A stretch of DNA of 9,156 nucleotides, taken from contig JAJFTX010000191.1 of NCBI GenBank assembly GCA_021372715.1, positions 1-9,156 of the forward strand, given 5' to 3'. The notes beneath the pieces were generated by a model that had not been told where the DNA came from, ran no database searches, and worked only from the letters and a program-made list of their open reading frames with translations. A program made the position numbers and the translations under genes. This document shows, piece after piece, positions 1-5,974 of this stretch (positions within the stretch are counted from its first letter, which is position 1; the number at the start of each line of letters is the position of its first letter). This stretch comes from Methanobacterium sp. (GTDB lineage: Archaea; Methanobacteriota; Methanobacteria; Methanobacteriales; Methanobacteriaceae).

Positions 1-204
1 GAAGAAAAATCTAAAAAAAAAGGATTGCTGGGTAGGAAAAAATCAGTCAATAACATAGTTAAAAAGAAAAAAACCATAAAAAAAGCAAGAGCATCAGACA
101 TAGCTGCCTATGAGATGATTGAAAATTTAGTCAACGACTATCTTAAACAGATCAAAGAATCACGCATCTACATAAAAAATCACATCCAGAAAAAAGTAGA
201 TTAA
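1..204 (+). CDS. 3' end of an unrecognised lysine-rich protein (5' partial)
   Basis: Frame 1 is open from the left edge to a TAA at 202-204, giving 67 C-terminal residues; the start lies outside the window. The first half is strongly basic, with lysine runs such as KKK and KKKK (17 Lys in 67 residues). The second half (about residues 34-67, from SDIAAYEMIENL) looks like one or two amphipathic helices ending in KKVD. I do not recognise the family. The basic stretch could be a nucleic-acid-binding or flexible linker segment, but that is inference. The CYTH gene starts 27 bases after the stop on the same strand, so the two are probably cotranscribed. That this is coding is likely because the frame stays open, uses ordinary codons and is followed by a closely spaced gene. 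Confidence 0.6.
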   Translation, partial: EEKSKKKGLLGRKKSVNNIVKKKKTIKKARASDIAAYEMIENLVNDYLKQIKESRIYIKNHIQKKVD

Positions 205-231
205 ATAAAATCCAATATGCAGGTCAGAATA

Positions 232-777
232 ATGTTAGAAGTGGAAGTTAAAGCCCATATATCCGATTTTAAAGAAATAAAAGATAAATTAGTTGAAATA
301 GGTGCTGTTAAGCAGAGAACTGAGCATCAGGAAGATATTTACTTTAACGCACCCCACAGGGATTTTGCCCAGACAGACGAAGCATTAAGAATACGTAAAA
401 TCCCTCGAAAAGAAGGTTATGAAATTATTCTGACTTACAAAGGCGCCAAATTAGATAAATCCAGTAAAACTCGTCAAGAAATTGAGGTTAAAATCGAGGA
501 CTCCCAAAAAACAGGGTTAATTCTGGAGAATCTCGGTTTCAATCCAGTTAAAACCATTAAAAAAGACAGGATAATCTATCTACTTGATGAATTCATCATC
601 ACATTAGATAAAGTATGGGAAGTAGGTAATTTCGTGGAGATAGAAAGAGATCTAAACGAAGGGGAAGATTATCAGGAAATACTGGATAAAATATTCGATA
701 CTTACCGAATTTTAGGGATAAATGAGGGATTTGAAAGAAGATCCTATCTGGAACTCCTTGAATTAGGCAGAAAATGA
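232..777 (+). CDS. cyaB: CYTH-domain protein, CyaB-like (class IV adenylate cyclase / triphosphate tunnel family)
   Basis: The 181-residue protein begins MLEVEVKAHI and shows the CYTH signature ExExK (E3, E5, K7). Further tunnel-lining charged positions follow: LRIRK (R53, R55), LTYKG (K70), RQEIEVK (R81, E83, E85), TLDKV (D125) and VGNFVEIE (E136, E138). The C-terminal RSYLELL motif is also typical. The fold is a beta-barrel that binds triphosphates with divalent metal in the cytoplasm. Family members include class IV adenylate cyclases and thiamine- or inorganic triphosphatases. Which activity this one has cannot be told from sequence, and archaeal CyaB-like proteins are largely uncharacterised. 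I chose ATG 232 over the in-frame ATG 217 because AGGTCA at 221-226 sits 5 bases before 232, nothing similar precedes 217, and family members usually start M-x-E-V-E-x-K. It is probably cotranscribed with the gene ending at 204. Confidence 0.85.
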   Translation: MLEVEVKAHISDFKEIKDKLVEIGAVKQRTEHQEDIYFNAPHRDFAQTDEALRIRKIPRKEGYEIILTYKGAKLDKSSKTRQEIEVKIEDSQKTGLILENLGFNPVKTIKKDRIIYLLDEFIITLDKVWEVGNFVEIERDLNEGEDYQEILDKIFDTYRILGINEGFERRSYLELLELGRK

Positions 778-908
778 TTGTTAATTTTAATATAACACCA
801 TCCCCAAAAAATGATAATATAAGTTAAATCCCCAAACATTAATTAATAAAATTTAAGAATAAAAAAACATCTAAAAGAATTCTTAAATAAAATGATAAAA
901 TTATTTCT

Positions 909-916
909 CATATATC
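909..916 (+). promoter_or_regulatory. Possible TATA box for aksA
   Basis: CATATATC resembles the archaeal TATA-box core and lies about 53 bases before the TTG start. Initiation about 25 bases downstream would leave a leader of roughly 30 bases. Other AT-rich candidates exist nearby (TTATTTAAAA near 935-944), so the choice is weak. Confidence 0.3.
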
Positions 917-955
917 CTTAACAGAATAAAATCATTATTTAAAAGTAAAAATATA

Positions 956-961
956 AGGTGG
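956..961 (+). promoter_or_regulatory. Ribosome-binding site fixing the TTG start of aksA
   Basis: AGGTGG matches the anti-Shine-Dalgarno end of archaeal 16S rRNA (consensus GGAGGTGATC). It sits 7 bases before TTG 969. No ATG or GTG in frame is better placed, so the rare TTG start is supported. Confidence 0.75.
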
Positions 962-968
962 AATCGAT

Positions 969-2144
969 TTGGAGTATTATGTAAGTCCCTTTAACCATTC
1001 AACAGAATTAAAGTTCCCAGATAAGATCACCATATACGACACAACATTAAGAGATGGTGAACAAACCCCGGGAGTATGTCTCAGAACACCGGAAAAAGTA
1101 AGAATCGCTCGGAAACTTGACGAACTAAAAATTCATCAAATAGAAGCCGGATTTCCTGTAGTTTCCAATGAAGAGAAAAGATCCATCAAAGCCATAATGA
1201 ATGAGGATTTAAATGCTGATATTCTAGTCTTATCACGTACTAAAAAAGAAGATATCGACACCGCCATCGATTGTGGTGTGGATGGAATAATAACCTTCAT
1301 GGGCACCTCCAACCTTCATCTAAAACATAAAATAAAGATGAGTCAAGAGGAGATCTTGAACATATGTATGAGTTCAATTGAACACGCCAAAGATCATGGT
1401 CTGTTTGTAGCTTTCTCTGCAGAAGACGCTACCCGTACAGATCTTGAATTTTTAAAGAAACTATACAAAAAAGCAGAAGACTATGGTGCTGACAGAGTTC
1501 ATATAGCAGATACAGTAGGGGCAATCAGCCCCCAAGGGATTAGTTATCTGGTAAAAGAATTAAAATCCCAATTAAAAACAGACATAGCCCTACATTGTCA
1601 TAATGATTTTGGAATGGCACTTTCCAATTCCATATCTGGACTCCTAGCAGGAGCAAATGCTATTTCAACCACTGTTAATGGGATAGGTGAAAGGGCAGGT
1701 AACACCTCTCTTGAGGAGTTGGTAATGGCTCTTAAATTGATATATAATGTCGATTTAGATTTCAATATAAAGATTTTCTATGAATTATCCAAACTGGTGG
1801 AAAAATTAACTAACATGAAAATACCGGAAAATAAACCCATCGTAGGTCGAAACGTCTTCAGACACGAATCAGGCATACACGTGGACGCTGTTTTAGAGGA
1901 ACCATTAACATATGAGCCTTTTTTACCTGAATTAATTGGACATCAAAGAAGAATTGTTTTAGGAAAACATTCTGGTTGTCGGGCAGTTAAGGCCAAACTA
2001 AATGAATGTGGTATTGAAGTATCTCGAGACGAGCTATGTAAGATCGTGGAAAGAGTGAAATTTCAACGAGAAAAAGGCAAATACATTAACGATAAGCTTT
2101 TCAATGAAATTGTTAGATCCGTACGTGGCCCCGTGGACCTTTAA
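969..2144 (+). CDS. aksA: Homocitrate synthase AksA (2-oxoacid chain elongation)
   Basis: This is a 391-residue member of the isopropylmalate/homocitrate/citramalate synthase family. It condenses acetyl-CoA with a 2-oxoacid. For AksA these are 2-oxoglutarate, 2-oxoadipate and 2-oxopimelate, on the way to 2-oxosuberate for the 7-mercaptoheptanoyl arm of coenzyme B. The HMGL-like TIM barrel covers about residues 18-280: TTLRDGEQ (25-32, catalytic R28, metal ligand D29), LHCHND (metal ligands H209 and H211) and GIGERAGN (238-245). SGIHVD (301-306) with H304 follows. The chain stops near residue 391, without the roughly 110-residue LeuA allosteric domain, so leucine feedback is not expected. LeuA or citramalate synthase (CimA) are alternatives by homology. 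The short length and the next gene, hacA, favour AksA. Start TTG 969 follows an AGGTGG ribosome-binding site. It may share a transcript with hacA, though the 165-base gap carries a TATA-like box. Confidence 0.88.
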   Translation: MEYYVSPFNHSTELKFPDKITIYDTTLRDGEQTPGVCLRTPEKVRIARKLDELKIHQIEAGFPVVSNEEKRSIKAIMNEDLNADILVLSRTKKEDIDTAIDCGVDGIITFMGTSNLHLKHKIKMSQEEILNICMSSIEHAKDHGLFVAFSAEDATRTDLEFLKKLYKKAEDYGADRVHIADTVGAISPQGISYLVKELKSQLKTDIALHCHNDFGMALSNSISGLLAGANAISTTVNGIGERAGNTSLEELVMALKLIYNVDLDFNIKIFYELSKLVEKLTNMKIPENKPIVGRNVFRHESGIHVDAVLEEPLTYEPFLPELIGHQRRIVLGKHSGCRAVKAKLNECGIEVSRDELCKIVERVKFQREKGKYINDKLFNEIVRSVRGPVDL

Positions 2145-2295
2145 ATGAATAAATATAAATTTTAAATGATGAAATATATGCTTATGACCATTTAATCTCG
2201 AAATATAAGTCTCAAAACCTTTAAATCCCAAAATTTATATTTTAATAATCTTTAAACTTAAAAAATTGATCATAATGCTGTTTACAAACTAACAT
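2140..2295 (+). repeat. Degenerate about 30-base periodic AT repeat upstream of hacA
   Basis: The aksA-hacA spacer (2145-2309) repeats a loose unit of the form TTTAAATnnnnAAATATAnG. TTTA(A) blocks begin at 2140, 2161, 2191, 2220, 2251 and 2281, so the spacings are 21, 30, 29, 31 and 30 bases. The copies at 2161, 2191 and 2220 are the most alike (TTTAAATGATGAAATATATG, TTTAATCTCGAAATATAAG, TTTAAATCCCAAAATTTATA). The units are too divergent for a recent tandem duplication. Low sequence complexity could produce part of the likeness, but the regular spacing near three helical turns is notable. Confidence 0.45.
2234..2241 (+). promoter_or_regulatory. Candidate TATA box for hacA
   Basis: TTTATATT matches the archaeal TATA-box core (TTTATATA-like) in 7 of 8 positions. 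Initiation about 25 bases downstream, near 2262-2266, would give a leader of about 45 bases before ATG 2310. It lies inside the periodic AT repeat. If real, hacA can be transcribed independently of aksA. Confidence 0.45.
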
Positions 2296-2309
2296 AGGAA
2301 AGAAGCTTT

Positions 2310-3557
2310 ATGAACATCACTGAAAAAATTCTAGCCCATGCATCCGGAAATAAAGAAGTCCATCCTGAGGAGATCATTGAGGCCCAAGTAGATCTAGCTA
2401 TGAGTCATGATGGAACATCTCCCCCCACCATAAAAACCTTCCATCAAATTGCCAATAAAGTTTGGAATCCAGATAAAATAGTTATGGTATTTGATCATAA
2501 TGTACCGGCTAATATCATAGGTTCTGCTGAATTCCAGAAGATAACCCGAAAATTCGCTAAAGAACAAAATATTAAGAAAATTTACACCCATGGAGAGGGC
2601 ATTTGTCATCAGGTGCTCCCTGAAAAAGGTTTCATTAAACCAGGGACAGTGGTAGTTGGTGCTGATTCTCACACATGCACCTATGGAGCATTCGGTGCGT
2701 TTGCTACAGGTATGGGGGCTACAGATATGGCCATGGTATTTGCAACAGGTAAAACCTGGCTGATGGTTCCCCATACATTTAAAATAACGGTTAATGGAAC
2801 ACTGCAGGAATATGTTACACCAAAGGATTTAATCTTAAAGATAATAGGCGAAATAGGTTCATACGGAGCAACCTATAGAGCTTTAGAGTTTACCGGTCAA
2901 ACCATTGATAACATGGATGTTCCGGGTAGGATGACCATGTGCAACATGGCTGTGGAAAGTGGGGCTAAAAGCGGGATAATGGAACCTAACCCGGCTGTTT
3001 TAAATTATTTAAAAGCCAGAAATGTATCATCATTTGAAATATATAGGTCTGATAAAAATTCTGATTATGAAAGGGAATACTATTTTGAAATCGATGAATT
3101 AGAACCCCAAATAGCCTGCCCCCATAACGTGGATAATGTGCATCCGGTGTCCAGTGTACTGGGTACAAATATAGATCAAGCTTTCATAGGATCCTGTACC
3201 AATGGACGTTTGGAAGATCTGCAGGCAGCTGCGAAGATCCTGGCGGGTTCCAGAGTGCATGAAGATGTTAGGCTCATAATAGTCCCTGCTTCGAAAAAAA
3301 TATACCTTGATGCTCTGGAAGAGGGTTTAATAGAAATATTCCTAAAAAGCGGAGCCATAATATGTAATCCTGGTTGCGGACCGTGTTTAGGGGCTCATAT
3401 GGGCGCTTTAGGTAGGGATGAAGTTTGTATCGCCACCACCAACCGTAACTTCGTTGGTAGAATGGGAGACCCCAAATCAGAGGTATATTTAGCCAATCCG
3501 ATTGTAGTTGCTGCATCAGCGATAGCTGGAGAAATTCATATTCCTGAAAGGAAATGA
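2310..3557 (+). CDS. hacA: Homoaconitase large subunit HacA (LeuC-like hydro-lyase)
   Basis: This is a 415-residue aconitase-family large subunit of the short archaeal LeuC/HacA type (family members are about 415-425 residues). It carries the 4Fe-4S cluster and, with a separate small subunit, isomerises homocitrate to homoisocitrate and the longer homologues in coenzyme B biosynthesis. Visible signatures are GADSHTCTYG (117-126), IGSCTNGR (293-300, cluster ligand C296) and NPGCGPCLG (353-361, ligands C356 and C359). NRNFVGRMG (378-386) is another conserved block. All three cluster cysteines are present. Isopropylmalate dehydratase (LeuC) is the close alternative, and large-subunit sequence alone does not settle it. 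The neighbouring aksA favours HacA. No small-subunit gene (LeuD/HacB) is in the window, so it must be encoded elsewhere. ATG 2310 has a modest AGGA at 2296-2299. The DUF98 gene follows after 59 bases and probably shares the transcript. Confidence 0.85.
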   Translation: MNITEKILAHASGNKEVHPEEIIEAQVDLAMSHDGTSPPTIKTFHQIANKVWNPDKIVMVFDHNVPANIIGSAEFQKITRKFAKEQNIKKIYTHGEGICHQVLPEKGFIKPGTVVVGADSHTCTYGAFGAFATGMGATDMAMVFATGKTWLMVPHTFKITVNGTLQEYVTPKDLILKIIGEIGSYGATYRALEFTGQTIDNMDVPGRMTMCNMAVESGAKSGIMEPNPAVLNYLKARNVSSFEIYRSDKNSDYEREYYFEIDELEPQIACPHNVDNVHPVSSVLGTNIDQAFIGSCTNGRLEDLQAAAKILAGSRVHEDVRLIIVPASKKIYLDALEEGLIEIFLKSGAIICNPGCGPCLGAHMGALGRDEVCIATTNRNFVGRMGDPKSEVYLANPIVVAASAIAGEIHIPERK

Positions 3558-3616
3558 ACCACTTATACTTATGGATTATAGAGATTAACATGCGAAAACC
3601 CTGACGGAGACATATC

Positions 3617-4150
3617 ATGGATCAGAGTATTCTTGATGAAATAAAAAAAATTGAAAATAAGGTTGGAAAACTTTCCAGTGCCCAAAAAATACTTTTAACA
3701 ACAGATGGCTCTGTAACCACCATACTAGATGTTTTAAAGGGCCATGTTAATATTAATACCCTAGTACAGGAGTTCGTCCCGGCTGACAGGAAAATGGCAC
3801 ATGATTTAAACATTAATGTAGGAGACACTGTTAACTATAGAGTAGTGGTTATCAAAAGCGAAACCCCTTTAATATACGCTATTTCTTTGGTTCCCTTGCA
3901 AAGATTAAGTAACGACTTTAAAGAGGACTTAATCCGGGCCGATATACCCATCGGCAGGATATTGAAAAAACATAATATAGAATCCAGAAGGGAAATAAAA
4001 TCCGTTTATGTTCAAAATGCAGAAGAAGAACTTAAAGAGATTTTTCAAACAGATTCTCCCATGCTTAAAAGAACATATAACATAATCCATCAAGATGAAA
4101 TTCTTATTTCTTTGAAAGAAATATTCCCTTACAGTTTATTCCAGGAATAG
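3617..4150 (+). CDS. Chorismate pyruvate-lyase-like protein (DUF98 / Rv2949c family)
   Basis: The 177-residue cytoplasmic protein resembles the UbiC-like DUF98 family, whose mycobacterial member Rv2949c converts chorismate to 4-hydroxybenzoate and pyruvate. Matching features are an N-terminal LTTDGSVTTILD segment (27-38), ADIPIGRILKKHNIESRREI (108-127), which probably carries the substrate-binding arginine (R114), and a C-terminal RTYNII (152-157) followed by LKEIFPY (166-172), whose E168 fits the conserved family glutamate. No membrane segment or signal peptide is seen. In methanogens a role in making the arylamine/hydroxybenzoate precursor of methanopterin is plausible, but this is inference. 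ATG 3617 has GGAG at 3606-3609, 7 bases upstream. The gene ends 13 bases before the fen start, so the two are surely cotranscribed, and hacA lies 59 bases upstream. No functional link to fen is evident. Confidence 0.75.
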   Translation: MDQSILDEIKKIENKVGKLSSAQKILLTTDGSVTTILDVLKGHVNINTLVQEFVPADRKMAHDLNINVGDTVNYRVVVIKSETPLIYAISLVPLQRLSNDFKEDLIRADIPIGRILKKHNIESRREIKSVYVQNAEEELKEIFQTDSPMLKRTYNIIHQDEILISLKEIFPYSLFQE

Positions 4151-4155
4151 GGGGT
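4149..4155 (+). promoter_or_regulatory. Ribosome-binding site deciding the fen start
   Basis: AGGGGGT lies 8 bases before ATG 4164 and overlaps the stop codon (TAG 4148-4150) of the upstream gene. An in-frame TTG at 4155 would begin on the last base of this site and is therefore rejected as the start. Confidence 0.6.
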
Positions 4156-4163
4156 TGTTTGTA

Positions 4164-5150
4164 ATGGGTGTGAAGTTTAAGGATATTGTAAATCCAGAAT
4201 CATTAAGATTTGAAGATTTACAGGGAAAAATTGTAGCATTAGACGCTGCTAATATAATCTACCAGTTCCTATCCAGTATTAGACAGGCCGATGGCACTCC
4301 CTTAATGGATCATCAGGGAAAGGTAACCTCTCACTTCAGCGGGATTCTTTACCGTACTACATCCCTAATAGAGAAAGGGATAAAACCATTCTATGTTTTT
4401 GACGGAGAAGCCAGTATATTAAAAAAGGGGACACAAATTAAAAGAAGTGAAATAAAAAAAGAATCCAAAAAAAAATGGAAACAAGCCCTGGAGGATGGAA
4501 ACATCCAAGAGGCCCGGAAGTATGCAGTAAGAACTTCTCGAATGTCACCAGAGATCGTTGAAGGATCCAAAAAACTTTTGGAATTTATGGGAATCCCCTA
4601 TGTACAGGCCCACGGTGAAGGTGAAGCACAAGCATCCTATATGGTGGAGAAAGGGGATGCCTGGTGTGTGGGATCACAGGATTATGATTGTATACTCTTC
4701 GGAGCCACTAGGATGGTAAAAAACCTAACGATCACTGGTGGAAAAGCCAACCTAGAAATGATAAAACTTGATAAAGTATTAGAGGAACTGAAAATAAGTA
4801 GAGAACAGTTAGTTGATGTGGCCATTTTAGTCGGTACTGATTTTAACCAGGGAATAAAAGGTATTGGCGCTAAAAAAGGTTTAAATTTAATCAGAAAATA
4901 TGGTGATGTATTTTGCGTCCTAGAAAAGGAGGATTATGAATTGGATGTTGATCCCCATCTTCTTCGTGAAATATTTTTTGAACATGACTTCCTATCTGAT
5001 TATCAGCTGGAATGGAAAGACCCTGATAGAGAAGGTACTATGGATTTTCTAGCGGGAGAACATGATTTTTCAGAGGATAGGGTGGCCAATGCACTGAAAA
5101 AACTAAAAAAACTAGATAATAGCCAGAGTAGTCTGGAGAAGTGGTTCTGA
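4164..5150 (+). CDS. fen: Flap endonuclease 1 (FEN-1)
   Basis: This is a 328-residue XPG/RAD2-family structure-specific nuclease. It removes 5' flaps during Okazaki-fragment maturation and in repair. The N-terminal nuclease domain starts MGVKFKDIV. All seven acidic metal-binding positions can be found: D27, D80, E152 and E154 (HGEGEAQA), D173 and D175 (GSQDYD) and D226 (VGTDFNQG). The helix-2turn-helix DNA-binding stretch GIKGIGAKKGLNLI follows at 230-243. The C-terminus QSSLEKWF (321-328) is a textbook PCNA-interacting box (Q-x-x-L-x-x-W-F), tying it to the sliding clamp. Length is normal for archaea (about 325-345). ATG 4164 is chosen over TTG 4155 because the family begins MGV-x-F and the second-position glycine is functionally important after Met removal. 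It is the last gene of the plus-strand group and ends in a stem-loop. Confidence 0.96.
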   Translation: MGVKFKDIVNPESLRFEDLQGKIVALDAANIIYQFLSSIRQADGTPLMDHQGKVTSHFSGILYRTTSLIEKGIKPFYVFDGEASILKKGTQIKRSEIKKESKKKWKQALEDGNIQEARKYAVRTSRMSPEIVEGSKKLLEFMGIPYVQAHGEGEAQASYMVEKGDAWCVGSQDYDCILFGATRMVKNLTITGGKANLEMIKLDKVLEELKISREQLVDVAILVGTDFNQGIKGIGAKKGLNLIRKYGDVFCVLEKEDYELDVDPHLLREIFFEHDFLSDYQLEWKDPDREGTMDFLAGEHDFSEDRVANALKKLKKLDNSQSSLEKWF

Positions 5151-5171
5151 AAGGATCCGGACCTTTTAGAA
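5145..5171 (+). terminator. Stem-loop spanning the fen stop codon
   Basis: TTCTGAAAGG (5145-5154) pairs with CCTTTTAGAA (5162-5171) over 10 pairs including one G-U, around a 7-base loop. The fen TGA (5148-5150) is inside the left arm. No clean U-run follows on the plus strand, so it may act as an RNA 3'-end or stability element rather than an intrinsic terminator. The right arm can also pair with TTCTAAAA at 5190-5197, giving an alternative hairpin that excludes the first. Confidence 0.45.
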
Positions 5172-5271
5172 AAAGATCCCATCAAAAAGTTCTAAAAAAT
5201 ATAAAATAATTTCAAAGTAATTCAATCAATTTATAAAAATTTATTAATTAAATTAAAAATCCCTAAAATAT
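5151..5271. other. Convergent spacer between fen and the DUF2119-like gene
   Basis: The 121-base spacer separates two genes whose transcripts run towards each other. It is AT-rich and contains several A-runs (for example 5194-5199, 5235-5239, 5255-5259), read as U-runs in minus-strand RNA and able to act as archaeal oligo-T stop signals there. An 8-base inverted repeat, TTTTAGAA (5164-5171) against TTCTAAAA (5190-5197), lies within it. No gene is seen. Confidence 0.55.
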
Positions 5272-5880
5272 TTAAAAGGGAGGATAATCCCCGAATATCT
5301 CCCATGCATATCTCTGGGAGGTTTCAACCTGTTCTGGATATATCTTGCTTGCTTTATTTTCCAGATCAGCCCTACTTTTAGCTCCGGCTAGTACTTTGAG
5401 AAAATCCTTATATACTTCTAAAGACTCATCTGAGGGTTGACATGGTATTTCTAGAGTGATGCAGATATTTTCTTTATCGAATATTTTGGTACGGATTAGG
5501 GGTGATACTGAACCTATGAGAACTCCTTTTTCTAGTTCTATTAATGGAGGAACACCTAATTTCTTTTTCCTGCTTAGATCGGTGAGGGTTTGAAAGTTCT
5601 CTGATTTGTAACAATGTAATTCGATGTACATATCGGGTTTATAATAACTGATCAAATCTAATACTTCAAGACCTGTCTCTGATTCATAGTAAAGCGGATT
5701 TAAAGTGCTAATATACTTGCTTTCATCACAGTTGTATACAACCAGACATCCATCCTGTACATCATCATCTGATATACTTTCAAGAGCTTTAATGGTAGTT
5801 AATCCTTCTTTACCATGAACTCCACCTATAAATAAGCGTTTAAGTCCATCTCCCTTGTTAATAATTTTAAATAACCCCAT
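5272..5880 (-). CDS. DUF2119-like archaeal protein, putative M14/AspA-like metallohydrolase
   Basis: This is a 202-residue soluble protein without a signal peptide or membrane segment. I recognise it, with moderate confidence, as the archaeal family DUF2119, which has no assigned function. The sequence carries the landmarks of the M14 zinc carboxypeptidase / succinylglutamate desuccinylase-aspartoacylase fold in the right order. FIGGVHGKEG (17-26) gives the H-x-x-E zinc pair H22 and E25. YIELHCYK (85-92) gives a third ligand candidate, H89. ITLEIPCQ (141-148) gives E144 at the place of the catalytic glutamate. In aspartoacylase the corresponding first pair is H21 and E24. A deacylase or amidase activity on a small molecule is therefore an inference; the substrate is unknown. 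ATG 5880 is preceded by AGGTGG (minus strand, 5890-5885) with a short 4-base gap. It lies 94 bases downstream of the SAH-hydrolase-family gene on the same strand. It could be read from its own weak promoter or by read-through. Confidence 0.75.
   Translation of the reverse strand: MGLFKIINKGDGLKRLFIGGVHGKEGLTTIKALESISDDDVQDGCLVVYNCDESKYISTLNPLYYESETGLEVLDLISYYKPDMYIELHCYKSENFQTLTDLSRKKKLGVPPLIELEKGVLIGSVSPLIRTKIFDKENICITLEIPCQPSDESLEVYKDFLKVLAGAKSRADLENKASKIYPEQVETSQRYAWEIFGDYPPF
5278..5303 (-). terminator. Stem-loop at the 3' end of the DUF2119-like gene
   Basis: On the plus strand GGGAG-g-ATA (5278-5286) can pair with TATCTCCC (5296-5303): eight pairs with one bulged base and a 9-base loop. 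It covers the last codons of the minus-strand gene. In the direction of transcription it is followed at once by TTTTAAATATTTT, so hairpin plus U-rich tract fits a terminator, although archaeal termination may need only the U-tract. Confidence 0.4.
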
Positions 5881-5916
5881 TGATCCACCTAACTATGAAT
5901 AGGTTGTTAAATAATT

Positions 5917-5936
5917 AGAGTTCTTAAACAAACTCT
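5917..5936. repeat. Inverted repeat in the leader of the DUF2119-like gene
   Basis: AGAGTT (5917-5922) and AACTCT (5931-5936) form a perfect 6-base inverted repeat around 8 bases, 37 bases before ATG 5880. It could be an operator-type dyad or a small RNA hairpin in the 94-base spacer. It is short enough to be chance. Confidence 0.3.
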
Positions 5937-5955
5937 TTTCATTCACATTTTAAAT

Positions 5956-5965
5956 AAAAAAAAAA
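5956..5965 (-). terminator. Oligo-T terminator after the homocysteine-nucleoside hydrolase
   Basis: Ten consecutive A on the plus strand read as T10 in the direction of transcription, beginning 10 bases after the TGA stop (5977-5975). Archaeal RNA polymerase ends transcription at such U-tracts without needing a strong hairpin. The DUF2119-like gene starts 75 bases further on, so termination here, if partial, would set its level. Confidence 0.6.
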
Positions 5966-5974
5966 TGTTGGGGT

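Larger units (their letters stand above)
778..968. other. AT-rich spacer before aksA
   Basis: This 191-base gap holds no open frame worth calling. It is very AT-rich. It contains two copies of ATCCCCAAA (800-808 and 828-836, 28 bases apart) and a segment AATATAAG followed by TTAAATCCCCAAA (815-836) that resembles pieces of the repeat block in front of hacA. The promoter of aksA should lie here; a candidate is listed separately. Confidence 0.5.

Noticed and set aside
217..231. Upstream ATG 217 as start of the CYTH protein
   Set aside because: There is no ribosome-binding site before it, and the site for ATG 232 would lie inside the extended coding region. The family normally begins right before E-x-E-x-K.
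969..2144. Isopropylmalate synthase (LeuA) for leucine biosynthesis
   Set aside because: The C-terminal LeuA allosteric domain is missing and the neighbour is a HacA-like protein. Not excluded with certainty, since citramalate synthase and AksA share the core.
2140..2295. CRISPR array, suggested by the 30-base periodicity before hacA
   Set aside because: The units are highly divergent with no constant repeat and unique spacer, and no cas gene is nearby.
2394..3618. Minus-strand open frames opposite hacA (2394-2774, 2986-3168, 3176-3358, 3274-3618)
   Set aside because: They lie opposite conserved aconitase motifs and their products resemble nothing recognisable, so they are shadows.
4155..4163. 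TTG 4155 as start of fen
   Set aside because: It begins on the last base of the ribosome-binding site and would add MFV before the canonical MGV-x-F N-terminus.
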